Shown piece after piece: positions 1 to 8,801 of a DNA stretch of 40,511 nucleotides. The position numbers and the translations under genes are program-made. How positions within the stretch are numbered: the first letter of the stretch is position 1; each line of letters starts with the position of its first letter. The DNA is from JACNLC01 sp964607375 (GTDB taxonomy: Bacteria > Fidelibacterota > Marinisomatia > SCGC-AAA003-L08 > JACNLC01). Where the stretch lies: contig CAZSJY010000011.1 of the NCBI GenBank assembly GCA_964607375.1, positions 1 through 40,511 on the forward strand, read 5' to 3'. The notes beneath the pieces were generated by a model. It was given only the letters and a program-made list of their open reading frames with translations. It searched no databases and was not told where the DNA came from.

Positions 1-252
1 ATTTAACACTTCTTTATCAATTAAACATAATGAGTTATTATGCGGGATGTAACACATAACCAACTAAATATGTCACCATCGAAGCTATAAATAGCCTAGA
101 ACACATAGAATATTTAGTCAATTTACTAATTCTTCTTTATTTGTTTCAATTGCTGGATTCCTGGACTGAGTAGTTTTCTATGTATTTGCATGGCATCCGT
201 TCAAACATTCACCCAACCTTGTAAGCTCTCCATCAACAAAAACAACAAATAA
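1..252. other. Non-coding left edge, no gene recognised
   Basis: This stretch lies downstream of the aldolase gene, which ends on the minus strand at 253. Both strands carry only short open frames. A plus-strand frame open from base 2 to a TAA near 50 could be the tail of a gene cut by the window edge, but its 16 codons are not recognisable. No terminator with a T-run, no tRNA and no clear repeat was seen. Confidence 0.5.
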
Positions 253-1248
253 TCAATATCTTTCTGCACATCCAAGTACTTCTCTGTTTTTCCTCATATA
301 CAATTCTTTAAGTGCATTTCGGGCTGGTCCAAAGAATTTCCTTGGGTCAAATACATCCTTATTCTTGGCTAGGGTTTCTCGTATCGCAGAAGTCATTGCT
401 AATCTGCCATCAGAATCTATATTAATTTTGCAGACTGCAGATTTCGATGCTTGTCTCAGTTGTTCTTCTGGAATTCCTATTGCATCTTTGAGTGCTCCAC
501 CATACTCATTTATATTTTGAATTAAATCCTGTGGAACTGAAGAAGAACCGTGTAAAACAATTGGGAATCCTGGTAATTTATCTTCAACAGCCTTAAGTAC
601 ATCAAACTTTAATGGAGGTGGAATTAGATGACCGTTTTCATTTTTAGTACATTGATCATAAGTAAATTTAAATGCGCCGTGAGAAGTTCCTATTGATATT
701 GCCAACGAATCACAGTCTGTTCTTTCAGCAAATTCAATGACTTCCTCAGGCTTGGTATATGTTGATTCTTCAGCGACCACATCATCCTCTATTCCTGCTA
801 AAATTCCAAGTTCAGCTTCAACACTTACATCGAATTTATGAGCATATTCTACAACTTCTTTAGTAATGATGATATTTTCATCAAATGGATAGTGAGAAGC
901 ATCTATCATTACTGATGAAAATCCCATATCAATACAACTTTTGCATAACTCAAAAGAATTTCCGTGATCTAAATGAAGTGCAATTGGAATTGCTTTGCCA
1001 AGTTCCTTTGAATACTCAACAGCACCTTGTGCTAAGTAACGGAGAATTGTCTGATTTGCATACTTTCTTGCACCTGCAGATACTTGTAATATCACGGGGG
1101 ATCCAGTTTCAACACACGCTTGAACTATCGCCTGTAACTGTTCCATATTATTGAAGTTATATCCAGGTACAGCAAAACCCAGATCCATCGCTCTTTGGAA
1201 CATCTCTTTTGTATTAACTAATCCTAATTCCTTGTAATGTATTGACAT
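253..1248 (-). CDS. fba: Class II fructose-bisphosphate aldolase
   Basis: Cleaves fructose-1,6-bisphosphate to dihydroxyacetone phosphate and glyceraldehyde-3-phosphate (or the reverse) in the cytoplasm, using a catalytic zinc. The 331-residue protein shows the class II layout: LHLDHG at 91-96 with the proton-donor Asp and first Zn-ligand His, MIDASHYPFDENI around 114-126, VEAELG around 143-148, and later His ligands in GTSHGAF (H190) and VLHGSSSVP (H233). The ATG at 1248 is preceded by an AGGAGA ribosome-binding site that overlaps the stop of the upstream phosphofructokinase gene, leaving only 8 bases between the two genes, so they are almost certainly one operon and translationally coupled. 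Tagatose- or other ketose-bisphosphate specificity cannot be excluded from motifs alone. Confidence 0.93.
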   Translation of the reverse strand: MSIHYKELGLVNTKEMFQRAMDLGFAVPGYNFNNMEQLQAIVQACVETGSPVILQVSAGARKYANQTILRYLAQGAVEYSKELGKAIPIALHLDHGNSFELCKSCIDMGFSSVMIDASHYPFDENIIITKEVVEYAHKFDVSVEAELGILAGIEDDVVAEESTYTKPEEVIEFAERTDCDSLAISIGTSHGAFKFTYDQCTKNENGHLIPPPLKFDVLKAVEDKLPGFPIVLHGSSSVPQDLIQNINEYGGALKDAIGIPEEQLRQASKSAVCKINIDSDGRLAMTSAIRETLAKNKDVFDPRKFFGPARNALKELYMRKNREVLGCAERY

Positions 1249-1256
1249 TTTTTCTC

Positions 1257-2456
1257 CTAACTTTTATCCTCTTGACCAATATCTTGTAGTAATTCAACAA
1301 ACCAATCTTTGTTGACATCAAATGGTTTACCACCTTTAATTCGTGAAAAATCTATACAATTCAATTTACCACCATCCTCTTCATCTAAACCAATGACCCC
1401 ACTTTGCCCTTTTGATGCAAATTTCACAGCTAAATCAGCTGTTCTTTTAATTAAGTCAAGGTCTTGATTATTTGCAATAGCAGACCTTGCAAAATATCCA
1501 CTTTTTTGAACTAATACTTTATCTGAATCCAGCATTTTTGAAAATTGTATTGCAAACCATTGTCCCGGGTTTATTTCATCCAACCTCACATGACCAAACG
1601 CATCGAGTCTAACTTCTTCATTATTTCTTTTCATCTCTTTAACAATACCATCCAGTCCAGCTCCTTCACTCAGGAAGATATTAACACAATCTTTTCTGTC
1701 CATTATTTTTTTGAGTCGTATGGCTTCTAATTCAATATTAAATTTCATTTCAGGAATATAAACTGCATCTATATCCCATTTTGATTTTTCTACCAAAACC
1801 TCAGGGAGAAATGTGCGATTTGATAATCTACTCCTGTATTCACGGGCTGTTTCAGCAGTTAACCATCCGCAATTTCTACCCATTATTTCGTGAATTATCA
1901 ATTGACGAGAGCTAGTTGTATTTTCATTGACTATATTTTCAAAGAAAATCGCTCCTTGTTCTGATGCTGTCCAAGCACCAAGAGTTTGTTGAATAGGATA
2001 GACATCATTATCAACTGTTTTTGGTAAACCAACAACAGTAAGCGAATAGTTGTGTTTTGAAAGATAATCCGATAAATCAGAAGCAGAAGTGTTTGTATCA
2101 TCTCCCCCAATTGTGTGTAGAATCGTAATTCCATCCATCTGTAATTGTTTTGAAGCAACTTCTAATGGATTTTCATCATCTTTTATATAACCCATTTCCT
2201 TACAGTTTTCTGTGTTGGTTAATTTTACTCGACTATTGCCTAGCGGAGTCCCGCCAAATTTGTAAAGTAACTCTGCATTTTGTCTGACCTGTTCAGTAAT
2301 TTTGATAGAATTTCCTAACAATAATCCTTTATATCCGTGGAGATATCCAATTATCTCAGCTTGGGGAAAATATTTTGTATATTGTTGAATTAATCTTCCG
2401 ATTGATGCTGATAAGCAAGGGGCAATTCCCCCGGCTGTTAGTATTCCGATTTTCAT
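1257..2456 (-). CDS. pfp: PPi-type 6-phosphofructokinase
   Basis: Phosphorylates fructose-6-phosphate to fructose-1,6-bisphosphate. The phosphoryl-donor signature is GGDDT at 117-121, with Asp where ATP-dependent enzymes have Gly, and PKTVDND at 145-151 carries the Lys typical of the pyrophosphate-dependent group. MGRNCGW around 192-198 is the substrate-binding MGR motif and SEGAGLDG lies further on. The length (399 residues) fits short homodimeric PPi-PFKs. PPi-linked enzymes are reversible, so with the downstream aldolase this pair can serve both glycolysis and gluconeogenesis. It is divergent from the LIM-peptidase gene, with about 70 bases between them. Donor choice is inferred from motifs only. 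Confidence 0.9.
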   Translation of the reverse strand: MKIGILTAGGIAPCLSASIGRLIQQYTKYFPQAEIIGYLHGYKGLLLGNSIKITEQVRQNAELLYKFGGTPLGNSRVKLTNTENCKEMGYIKDDENPLEVASKQLQMDGITILHTIGGDDTNTSASDLSDYLSKHNYSLTVVGLPKTVDNDVYPIQQTLGAWTASEQGAIFFENIVNENTTSSRQLIIHEIMGRNCGWLTAETAREYRSRLSNRTFLPEVLVEKSKWDIDAVYIPEMKFNIELEAIRLKKIMDRKDCVNIFLSEGAGLDGIVKEMKRNNEEVRLDAFGHVRLDEINPGQWFAIQFSKMLDSDKVLVQKSGYFARSAIANNQDLDLIKRTADLAVKFASKGQSGVIGLDEEDGGKLNCIDFSRIKGGKPFDVNKDWFVELLQDIGQEDKS

Positions 2457-2514
2457 AAAATTTAATACCTCGTTTATTTGAATGAAATCATATTACTTCA
2501 CTTATTGTAAATTT

Positions 2515-2520
2515 AGGAAA
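2515..2520 (+). promoter_or_regulatory. RBS deciding the start of the LIM peptidase
   Basis: AGGAAA lies about 9-10 bases before the ATG at 2530. The earlier in-frame ATG at 2482 has no Shine-Dalgarno-like sequence and would put a charged, non-signal sequence ahead of an otherwise good signal peptide. A third candidate is the ATG at 2545. Confidence 0.5.
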
Positions 2521-2529
2521 CTTTTACAA

Positions 2530-3501
2530 ATGAATTTTACAATAATGAAACAAATTATACCACTCATCTTAATAGTTTTAAACTTTATCTCAACACCCAC
2601 TGCATATACCAGAGATATTCAATGTTATTTTTGTAAATCCAAGATTCTTGGTGAATATGTTCAAATCGATAGTAATAAAGCTCATCCTAACTGCTTTGTA
2701 TGCGAATACTGTAGCAAGCCTATAACATCAGAATTCATCATCGATAATTCAAAATACTATCACGAACCTTGCTATAGAAATAGTATATTGCTGAAATGTG
2801 ATGTGTGCCTACTTCCTATTGAACATAGTTATCTAGAAGATGCTTGGGGAAATGTCTATCACTCAAAACACGAAAATGAAGGAAAATTCTGTAACTCTTG
2901 TGGGAGATTGATTTCAGCAAAAATAACAAAAGGTGGATTTCAATTTAATGACGGAAGATTCATTTGTACTCCTTGTGCAGCTACTATGGTCGAAGATCTT
3001 TCATCAATAAATGACTCTAAGCAGTCTGTTTTGCTACAATTAAATGAAAAATATTTTACAGGAATACCAAGTAATGTACCTGTAATACTTGTTAACAAAA
3101 ACAAATTATCTGAAAAATCTGGAAATGTCCATCATTCAGATCTAAAAGGTTTTACACATACTGAGATTGAGATATTGAATGATATTCTAATCAGTAAAAA
3201 ATATACAATCTATATTTTGTTTGGACTTCCTCAGACTGAATTTGAAGCTGTTTTGGCTCACGAGTATCTACATATATGGATTCAAGAACATGATATCGAG
3301 ATGCACTCATCTATAGTTGAAGGTGTATGCAATCTCGGTTCAATGATAATTTACGAAAATGATAAAACTCAGTTTTCTAAGATTCAACTCGAGATTATGA
3401 TGAAAGATCCTTCTGTTGATTATGGAAATGGTTATCGTATAATGAAAAATAGAGTTAAAGATTTAGGTTGGGACAAACTAATTAACAGTATCTTGAAATG
3501 A
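2530..3501 (+). CDS. Secreted LIM-domain metallopeptidase, DA1-like
   Basis: From the ATG at 2530 the protein is 323 residues and opens with a signal peptide (hydrophobic core about 8-20, PLILIVLNFIS). A canonical LIM zinc module follows: C32, C35, H52, C55, C58, C61, H78, C81. A second, irregular LIM-like module has C90/C93, H111/H114, C121/C124 and C146/C149. The C-terminal half matches the conserved region of plant DA1 peptidases: IYILFGLP, then LAHEYLHIW with HExxH at 244-248, then IVEGVCN with a likely third ligand E264, and YGNGYR near 298-303. Plant DA1 is a ubiquitin-activated growth regulator; the ubiquitin-interacting motifs are absent here and export is predicted, so the substrate is unknown. 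It stands alone between two divergent or independent units. I am fairly sure of the domains and unsure of the role. Confidence 0.85.
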   Translation: MNFTIMKQIIPLILIVLNFISTPTAYTRDIQCYFCKSKILGEYVQIDSNKAHPNCFVCEYCSKPITSEFIIDNSKYYHEPCYRNSILLKCDVCLLPIEHSYLEDAWGNVYHSKHENEGKFCNSCGRLISAKITKGGFQFNDGRFICTPCAATMVEDLSSINDSKQSVLLQLNEKYFTGIPSNVPVILVNKNKLSEKSGNVHHSDLKGFTHTEIEILNDILISKKYTIYILFGLPQTEFEAVLAHEYLHIWIQEHDIEMHSSIVEGVCNLGSMIIYENDKTQFSKIQLEIMMKDPSVDYGNGYRIMKNRVKDLGWDKLINSILK

Positions 3502-3633
3502 CGGTTATATTGTTACATAGGTAAAAATTTTGTTGAATATTTCCCTTGTCGTGGATTGTACTTTGCTCTCAATTTATCTGTACTTATCTATTAGAATTTT
3601 AGCAGGAAACAAAATATCCAAAACTTAAGAGCA

Positions 3634-5394
3634 ATGTTGAAATTTATGGTTGGCAACCGTGTATTGTATACGGGTGCGATTATGGCAATCGGTATTGCTA
3701 CATTGTTGTCTTTCGCAACACCTATGATTATACGAACCACAATAGACTCCATCATCGGTAGTAAACCAATGGAAGCCCCAACTTTTATTAAAACTTTTGT
3801 AAAGTTCTTTGGTGGAACTAATGTTATTCGTCACAATTTGTGGATAGCTGCTATTTTTATGATTACATTGTCAATCATCAGAGGTTTTTTCGATTACATT
3901 AAAGGACGATGGTCCGCAAGAGCTTCAGAATCCATTGCACAGAATTTGAGAAACAAACTATATAATCATCTTCAAAAAGTTCCTGTAAAATACCATTCGA
4001 AAACCAAAACAGGTGACCTTATCCAACGATGCACTTCAGATGTAGAAACTATTCGTCGTTTTCTTTCTGTGCAAGTTGTAGAAATAGGTCGAGCAACAAT
4101 GATGATAACTTTGATTATTCCAATTATGTTGACGATGAACGCAAAAATGACTTTGATTTCAGTCAGTTTGGTTCCACTTATTTTGATTTTTGCATTTGTA
4201 TTTTTTGTGAAGATTCGCTCTTATTTTAAAACTGCAGATGAGGCTGAAGGTTCAATGACAGCTGTCCTACAGGAAAATCTTACCGGAATTAGAGTTGTTA
4301 GAGCATTTGCTCGACAAACATTTGAGAAAAGAAAATTCGATGAGAAAAATAATGATTACCGAGGTTATTCCTACAGCCTTATCAAACTGTTGGCAATCTA
4401 CTGGGGTGTGTCAGATTTTCTCATATATTCTCAAACTGGATTAGTATTAATAAGTAGCACAATTATGACAATCAATGGAGATATTACTCTCGGAACGATG
4501 GTCGCATTTTTCACACTCATGGAATACATACTTTGGCCTATTAGGCAAACAGGACGAATTTTAGCAGATTTGGGTAAAGCGTTTGTTTCTGTAGAAAGAA
4601 TAAATGAAGTTTTGAATTATCCCGAGGAAGACAACCTTGGAGTTTCACTTAAAGAAGATATATCTGGTAATATTGAATTCAACAAACTGAATTTCTCTTA
4701 CAATTCAGATACACCAATTCTAAAAAATATCTCTTTTAAAGTTGAAAATGGTCAAACAGTTGTTTTATTTGGACCAACAGGTTCTGGTAAATCAACTTTG
4801 GTTAATCTATTACCTCGACTTTGGAACTACGATGACGGGTCAATTAAAATTGATGGAAAGGAATTAAATCAATTTAATCGTAAATACATTCGGAGTCAAA
4901 TTGGGATTGTATTGCAGGAACCGTTTTTATATTCAAAAACTCTACAAGAAAATATCAGTTTAGGAAAAACCGAGAATGTGTCTCAGGAGGAATTACTGGA
5001 AGTTTCACAAATTGCAGCAATTCACAATGAAATCCAGTCTTTTGAAAAGGGTTACGATACTCCTGTTGGAGAAAAAGGTGTTACTTTGTCTGGTGGTCAA
5101 AGACAACGAATTGCTATTGCAAGAGCGTTGTTGCAGAATCCACCCATTTTGATTTTCGACGACTCATTGAGTGCCTTGGATACAGATACAGAAACTCAAC
5201 TCCAAAATGCATTGATTGAGCGAAAAGGACAATCTACCACAATTGTTATATCACATCGTTTAAGCACTGCAGTAAGTGCTGATAATATAATTGTCCTTGA
5301 TAAAGGAGAAATAATACAAACCGGAAATAATTTTGATTTAATTAAAGAAGAAGGTCTTTACAGAAGAATTTGGAATATGCAAACTGGAGAATAA
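3634..5394 (+). CDS. ABC exporter subunit with degenerate ATPase site
   Basis: A half-transporter of the multidrug/lipid exporter type: six membrane segments over about residues 1-320, then a nucleotide-binding domain. Walker A is GPTGSGKS from G380, the signature is LSGGQ at 485-489, and the H-loop is ISHRLST. In Walker B (LIFDDSLSALD) the catalytic Glu is replaced by Asp (D510), which is characteristic of the non-hydrolysing subunit of heterodimers such as TM287/288 or LmrCD. The partner follows 99 bases downstream. The N-terminus is short for the family and begins almost directly in the first membrane helix; an in-frame stop at 3592-3594 allows little extension and no other ATG exists. The substrate cannot be told from sequence. 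Confidence 0.9.
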   Translation: MLKFMVGNRVLYTGAIMAIGIATLLSFATPMIIRTTIDSIIGSKPMEAPTFIKTFVKFFGGTNVIRHNLWIAAIFMITLSIIRGFFDYIKGRWSARASESIAQNLRNKLYNHLQKVPVKYHSKTKTGDLIQRCTSDVETIRRFLSVQVVEIGRATMMITLIIPIMLTMNAKMTLISVSLVPLILIFAFVFFVKIRSYFKTADEAEGSMTAVLQENLTGIRVVRAFARQTFEKRKFDEKNNDYRGYSYSLIKLLAIYWGVSDFLIYSQTGLVLISSTIMTINGDITLGTMVAFFTLMEYILWPIRQTGRILADLGKAFVSVERINEVLNYPEEDNLGVSLKEDISGNIEFNKLNFSYNSDTPILKNISFKVENGQTVVLFGPTGSGKSTLVNLLPRLWNYDDGSIKIDGKELNQFNRKYIRSQIGIVLQEPFLYSKTLQENISLGKTENVSQEELLEVSQIAAIHNEIQSFEKGYDTPVGEKGVTLSGGQRQRIAIARALLQNPPILIFDDSLSALDTDTETQLQNALIERKGQSTTIVISHRLSTAVSADNIIVLDKGEIIQTGNNFDLIKEEGLYRRIWNMQTGE

Positions 5395-5493
5395 CAGTTG
5401 TTTATAGAATGCAGGAAAAAAGAGCAAAATTCGAAATCAGTATAAAATTAGAGAAATTAGTAACAACACTAAAAGATTAAACTTTATAGTTAA

Positions 5494-7284
5494 ATGAAAG
5501 AAAAAAGAGAAACAGAATATACAAAGCAATTTGATTTTGAGGTTTGGAAGAAAATCCTAATATTCGCTCTTCCTTATCGGAAATATATGCTTTATCTTGC
5601 AGTTGCTATGATGAGTGTAGCCGGAGTTGACATTGCTATGCCGATGCTAACTCGATATGTAATTGACAATATTGTTACAACAGGTGAAATTCACCGAATT
5701 ACTCCATTAGCTATTATATTCATTTCTATAATTTTACTTCAATCATTTAATGTCTTTTTCTTTATCGTGATGGCTGGAAAAGTTGAAACCGGAGTTAGTT
5801 ACGGTATCCGTAAATCTGCATTCTCAAAATTACAAGAACTCTCATTTTCATATTTCGACAAAACTCCAGTTGGGTGGTTGATGGCCCGTATGACTTCCGA
5901 CACCACAAAACTCTCAAATATTATTGCGTGGGGATTGGTTGACTTTGTTTGGGGATTTACTCTAATGTTTGGAATTGCTATTGCAATGTTCATCGTCAAT
6001 TGGAAGTTAGCATTAGTCGTATTATCTGTTACTCCATTTCTTGCTTGGATTAGCGGAAAGTTTCAGGTTAAAATACTAAAAAGTTATCGAACTGTGCGTA
6101 AAACTAATTCCAAAATTACTGCTTCGTTTAACGAAGGAATAATGGGTGCAGTAACAACCAAATCTTTGGTTCGTGAAGATGCAAACTTCAAGGAATTTGG
6201 AAAATTGACTAACACGATGTTTCAATCTTCCTATCGTGCTGCGGTACAATCTGCATTATTCTTGCCGATGGTTTTAACCGGTTCAATTGTTGGTTCTGCA
6301 TTGGCAATATGGGCAGGAGGTAACGGAGTTATTATGGGTGTTATCTCATATGGAACTTTAGTTATGTTCATTTCCTATGCTGATTTCTTTTTTATTCCAA
6401 TTAGGGAGTTAGCACATATATTTGCCGAACTCCAAAACGCTCAAGCGTCTGCTGAAAGAATTATAACGCTCATCGAGACTAAACCTGAAATAATTGATTC
6501 TGTTTGTTCAAAGTCTAACCAACCTAAAAAATTAACTGGTAATGTTATATTTGAAAACGTTGGATTCAAATACAAAGAAGGTCAAGATGTATTACAGAAT
6601 TTCAATCTCAAAGTGAGAGCTGGTGAAACTATTGCACTCGTCGGAGAAACCGGCGGTGGCAAAACTACAATTGCAAATCTTGTAGGAAGATTTTACGAAC
6701 CTACATCTGGCAAAATTCTTATTGACGATAACGACTACACTAAACTTCCATTGCATTGGATTCAATCTAATTTAGGGGTTGTATTGCAAGAGCCACACCT
6801 TTTCAGCGGGACTGTAATGGATAACATCCGCTACGGCAATCCCACTTCAACAGATGAGGAAATTGTTTCAACTTCTAAACTAGCTTATTGCCATCCTTTT
6901 GTTGTAGGTTTTGAAGATGGATACCAAACTACAATTGAGGAAGGTGGAACCAATTTAAGTACTGGACAAAAACAATTACTGTCTTTAGCCCGTGCTTTGC
7001 TAGCAAATCCTGCTATTTTGATAATGGATGAAGCAACTTCATCAGTCGATACAGAAACAGAATATCTCATTCAAAAAGCAATTCACACTGTGGTTGCCAA
7101 TAGAACTAGTTTTGTAGTTGCTCATCGGTTATCCACTATTCGCAATGCAGATAGAATTTTGGTAATCCAAAACGGTAAAATTATTGAAGAAGGAAATCAT
7201 ACTGAATTGCTAAAACAAAATGGAAAATATTACAAGCTGTATGACAACCAATTTGCAAATAATCTTAGAAATTCAGATGACTAA
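5494..7284 (+). CDS. ABC exporter subunit with catalytic Walker B
   Basis: The second half-transporter (596 residues): an N-terminal cytoplasmic lead, six membrane segments over about 30-320, then the nucleotide-binding domain. Walker A is GETGGGKT from G384, Walker B is ILIMDEATSS with catalytic E513, and the H-loop is VAHRLST. The signature motif is LSTGQ (488-492), with Thr replacing the first Gly. A non-canonical signature here would face the degenerate Walker B of the preceding subunit, so the two genes complement each other as an asymmetric heterodimer with one working ATPase site. The stop overlaps the next gene's ATG by 8 bases. Drugs, lipids or peptides are all possible substrates. 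Confidence 0.92.
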   Translation: MKEKRETEYTKQFDFEVWKKILIFALPYRKYMLYLAVAMMSVAGVDIAMPMLTRYVIDNIVTTGEIHRITPLAIIFISIILLQSFNVFFFIVMAGKVETGVSYGIRKSAFSKLQELSFSYFDKTPVGWLMARMTSDTTKLSNIIAWGLVDFVWGFTLMFGIAIAMFIVNWKLALVVLSVTPFLAWISGKFQVKILKSYRTVRKTNSKITASFNEGIMGAVTTKSLVREDANFKEFGKLTNTMFQSSYRAAVQSALFLPMVLTGSIVGSALAIWAGGNGVIMGVISYGTLVMFISYADFFFIPIRELAHIFAELQNAQASAERIITLIETKPEIIDSVCSKSNQPKKLTGNVIFENVGFKYKEGQDVLQNFNLKVRAGETIALVGETGGGKTTIANLVGRFYEPTSGKILIDDNDYTKLPLHWIQSNLGVVLQEPHLFSGTVMDNIRYGNPTSTDEEIVSTSKLAYCHPFVVGFEDGYQTTIEEGGTNLSTGQKQLLSLARALLANPAILIMDEATSSVDTETEYLIQKAIHTVVANRTSFVVAHRLSTIRNADRILVIQNGKIIEEGNHTELLKQNGKYYKLYDNQFANNLRNSDD

Positions 7285-7717
7285 TCCAATTAACATTCGT
7301 AAGGTTCAGAATGATGAAGATCTGAAACAGGTATTTGCAATTCGGAAACAGGTGTTCTGTAGAGAACAAAAAGTTTCAGTAAAAATTGAATTTGATGAAT
7401 TTGAAAATGAAGCCATCCACTTCATCGTTTTACTAAACGAATTTCCAATTGGGTGTGCTCGCTGCAGAGATATTGAAAATGCAACGAAACTCGAGCGAAT
7501 TGCCTTGCTAAAAGAACATCGCAAAAATGGGTTTGGAAAACTAATAGTAGAATTCTTGATTGATTATGCAATCAAGCAAAATACAGATAAAATTATTTTA
7601 CACGCACAAACCTATTTGATACAGTTTTACAAAAAATTGAGATTTATGACAATTGGAGAAGAATTCAAAGAGGATGGTCTCCCCCACATTAAAATGATTT
7701 ATGAACATAATGTTTGA
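7277..7717 (+). CDS. GNAT-family N-acetyltransferase
   Basis: The 146-residue protein from the ATG at 7277 has the GNAT fold pattern: an N-terminal strand (INIRKVQ), IRKQVFCREQ typical of ElaA/YjcF-like proteins, a central ERIALLKEHRKNGFGKLI block resembling the acetyl-CoA pyrophosphate loop (RxxGxGxx) at about 80-95, and a C-terminal FYKKLRF segment. It should transfer an acetyl group from acetyl-CoA to an amine; the substrate is unknown. The start is chosen because an upstream in-frame ATG (7220) would lie deep inside the ABC gene, while ATG 7277 overlaps that gene's stop in ATGACTAA. It also overlaps the DNA-glycosylase gene downstream. Confidence 0.8.
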   Translation: MTNPINIRKVQNDEDLKQVFAIRKQVFCREQKVSVKIEFDEFENEAIHFIVLLNEFPIGCARCRDIENATKLERIALLKEHRKNGFGKLIVEFLIDYAIKQNTDKIILHAQTYLIQFYKKLRFMTIGEEFKEDGLPHIKMIYEHNV

Positions 7718-8297
7718 AAAAGAAATCCACATCCTAAAATCAAGAGATCCGATATTATCAAAAATAATTGATAGGGTTGGAGATTGCACACTTCAACTGA
7801 ATTCTGATGCTTTTCATATATTGGTAGAATCCATAATCCACCAATTAATCTCTATGAAAGCAGCAAGAACAATTCTCAAACGGTTCAGATTGTTGTTTCC
7901 AGAAGATAAATTTCCAACTCCGTTGCAAGTTTTGGAAATACACAAAGACAAACTGAAAAGTATAGGAATATCGAATCAAAAGTTTGAATATTTGAGAAAT
8001 TTATCTTCAAAATTCATTGATGGAACAATAACTCCAGTGGAATTCCCTAAAATGACAGATACAGAAATTATCAATCACTTAATCCAAGTAAAAGGGATTG
8101 GAAGATGGACAGCTGAGATGTTTCTAATATTCTCCCTTGGGAGACCAAATGTTTTTCCAATTGATGATTTAGCAATTCAAAAAGCATTGGTGGAAGTTTA
8201 TAAATTTGAAGCAACTAAAGAAAATTATGAAAATATTCGTAAATTATGGAGTCCGTATTGTACCACCGCAGTTTGGTATTTGTGGGAAAATATTTGA
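7701..8297 (+). CDS. alkA: DNA-3-methyladenine glycosylase II (AlkA-type)
   Basis: Base-excision repair glycosylase that removes alkylated purines from DNA. The 198 residues show a helix-hairpin-helix (VKGIGRWTA, 130-138) followed by the Gly-Pro-Asp region FPIDDLAI, where the second Asp (D156) matches the catalytic Asp of the HhH-GPD family. No C-terminal iron-sulfur cysteines are present, which argues against MutY/Nth. It lacks the N-terminal domain of E. coli AlkA and so resembles the shorter bacterial glycosylases. The start overlaps the acetyltransferase by 17 bases; ATG at 7710 is an equally good alternative. The overlaps place it in one transcript with the exporter and GNAT genes. Confidence 0.88.
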   Translation: MNIMFEKEIHILKSRDPILSKIIDRVGDCTLQLNSDAFHILVESIIHQLISMKAARTILKRFRLLFPEDKFPTPLQVLEIHKDKLKSIGISNQKFEYLRNLSSKFIDGTITPVEFPKMTDTEIINHLIQVKGIGRWTAEMFLIFSLGRPNVFPIDDLAIQKALVEVYKFEATKENYENIRKLWSPYCTTAVWYLWENI

Positions 8298-8359
8298 AAG
8301 TGAAGAAGCTACTTTATTCTAAGGAACTTTCTGATTTTACAAACTAAATTGGAGATATT

Positions 8360-8692
8360 ATGAATAAAATAATTGCATATTGTGGATTAATTTGTAACGA
8401 TTGTCAAGCGTATATTGCAACTAAAGGTAATGACGATGTTGAAAGAGCAAAAGTTGCCGAGATATGGTCAAAAGAATATAATGCAGATATCAAAACTGAA
8501 GATATAAACTGCGAAGGATGTTTATCAGATGGTTGTGTTTTTAATCATTGTAATGTTTGTGAAATTCGTAAATGCGGAATAGAACGAGGTGTTATCAATT
8601 GCGCTCATTGCACAGACTTTCCCTGCGAACAATTAACCAATTTCTTTGAAATGGTTCCTTCTGCAAAAACAGTTTTACAGAAATTGAATTAA
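8360..8692 (+). CDS. DUF3795 cysteine-rich protein
   Basis: A 110-residue protein with the conserved opening IIAYCGLICNDCQAY of DUF3795 proteins and eleven cysteines in all, including CEGC (52-55), CNVC and CAHC pairs suited to binding zinc or an iron-sulfur cluster. Its function is not known in any organism I can name. A GGAG ribosome-binding site lies about 7 bases before the ATG. It sits 62 bases after alkA and may be the last gene of that transcript; trkH converges from the other side. Confidence 0.8.
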   Translation: MNKIIAYCGLICNDCQAYIATKGNDDVERAKVAEIWSKEYNADIKTEDINCEGCLSDGCVFNHCNVCEIRKCGIERGVINCAHCTDFPCEQLTNFFEMVPSAKTVLQKLN

Positions 8693-8801
8693 GGAAATAA
8701 TGACTAAATATAGTTTGGATTGATTGAGTAATTGTTAATCTCTAATTTATTTTATTAACAGAATTAGTAAAAATCTAAAACTCAAAATCAGATATCCAGA
8801 A

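Noticed and set aside
190..230. CCGTTCAAAC resembling a tRNA T-loop at the left edge
   Set aside because: No matching acceptor, D or anticodon stems could be folded around it.
885..1154. 89-codon plus-strand ORF inside the aldolase gene
   Set aside because: It is antisense to a conserved catalytic region and its sequence resembles no protein.
2482..2529. Earlier ATG (2482) as the start of the LIM peptidase
   Set aside because: It has no ribosome-binding site and would bury the signal peptide behind 16 extra residues.
3625..3834. Possible N-terminal frameshift in the first ABC subunit because the N-terminus is short
   Set aside because: The first membrane helix is complete and other upstream frames give no family-like sequence, so a short N-terminus is the simpler reading.
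8729..8766. AT-rich inverted repeat GTTAAT/ATTAAC between the DUF3795 gene and trkH
   Set aside because: All pairs are weak, the loop is about 14 bases and there is no T-run, so a terminator cannot be claimed.
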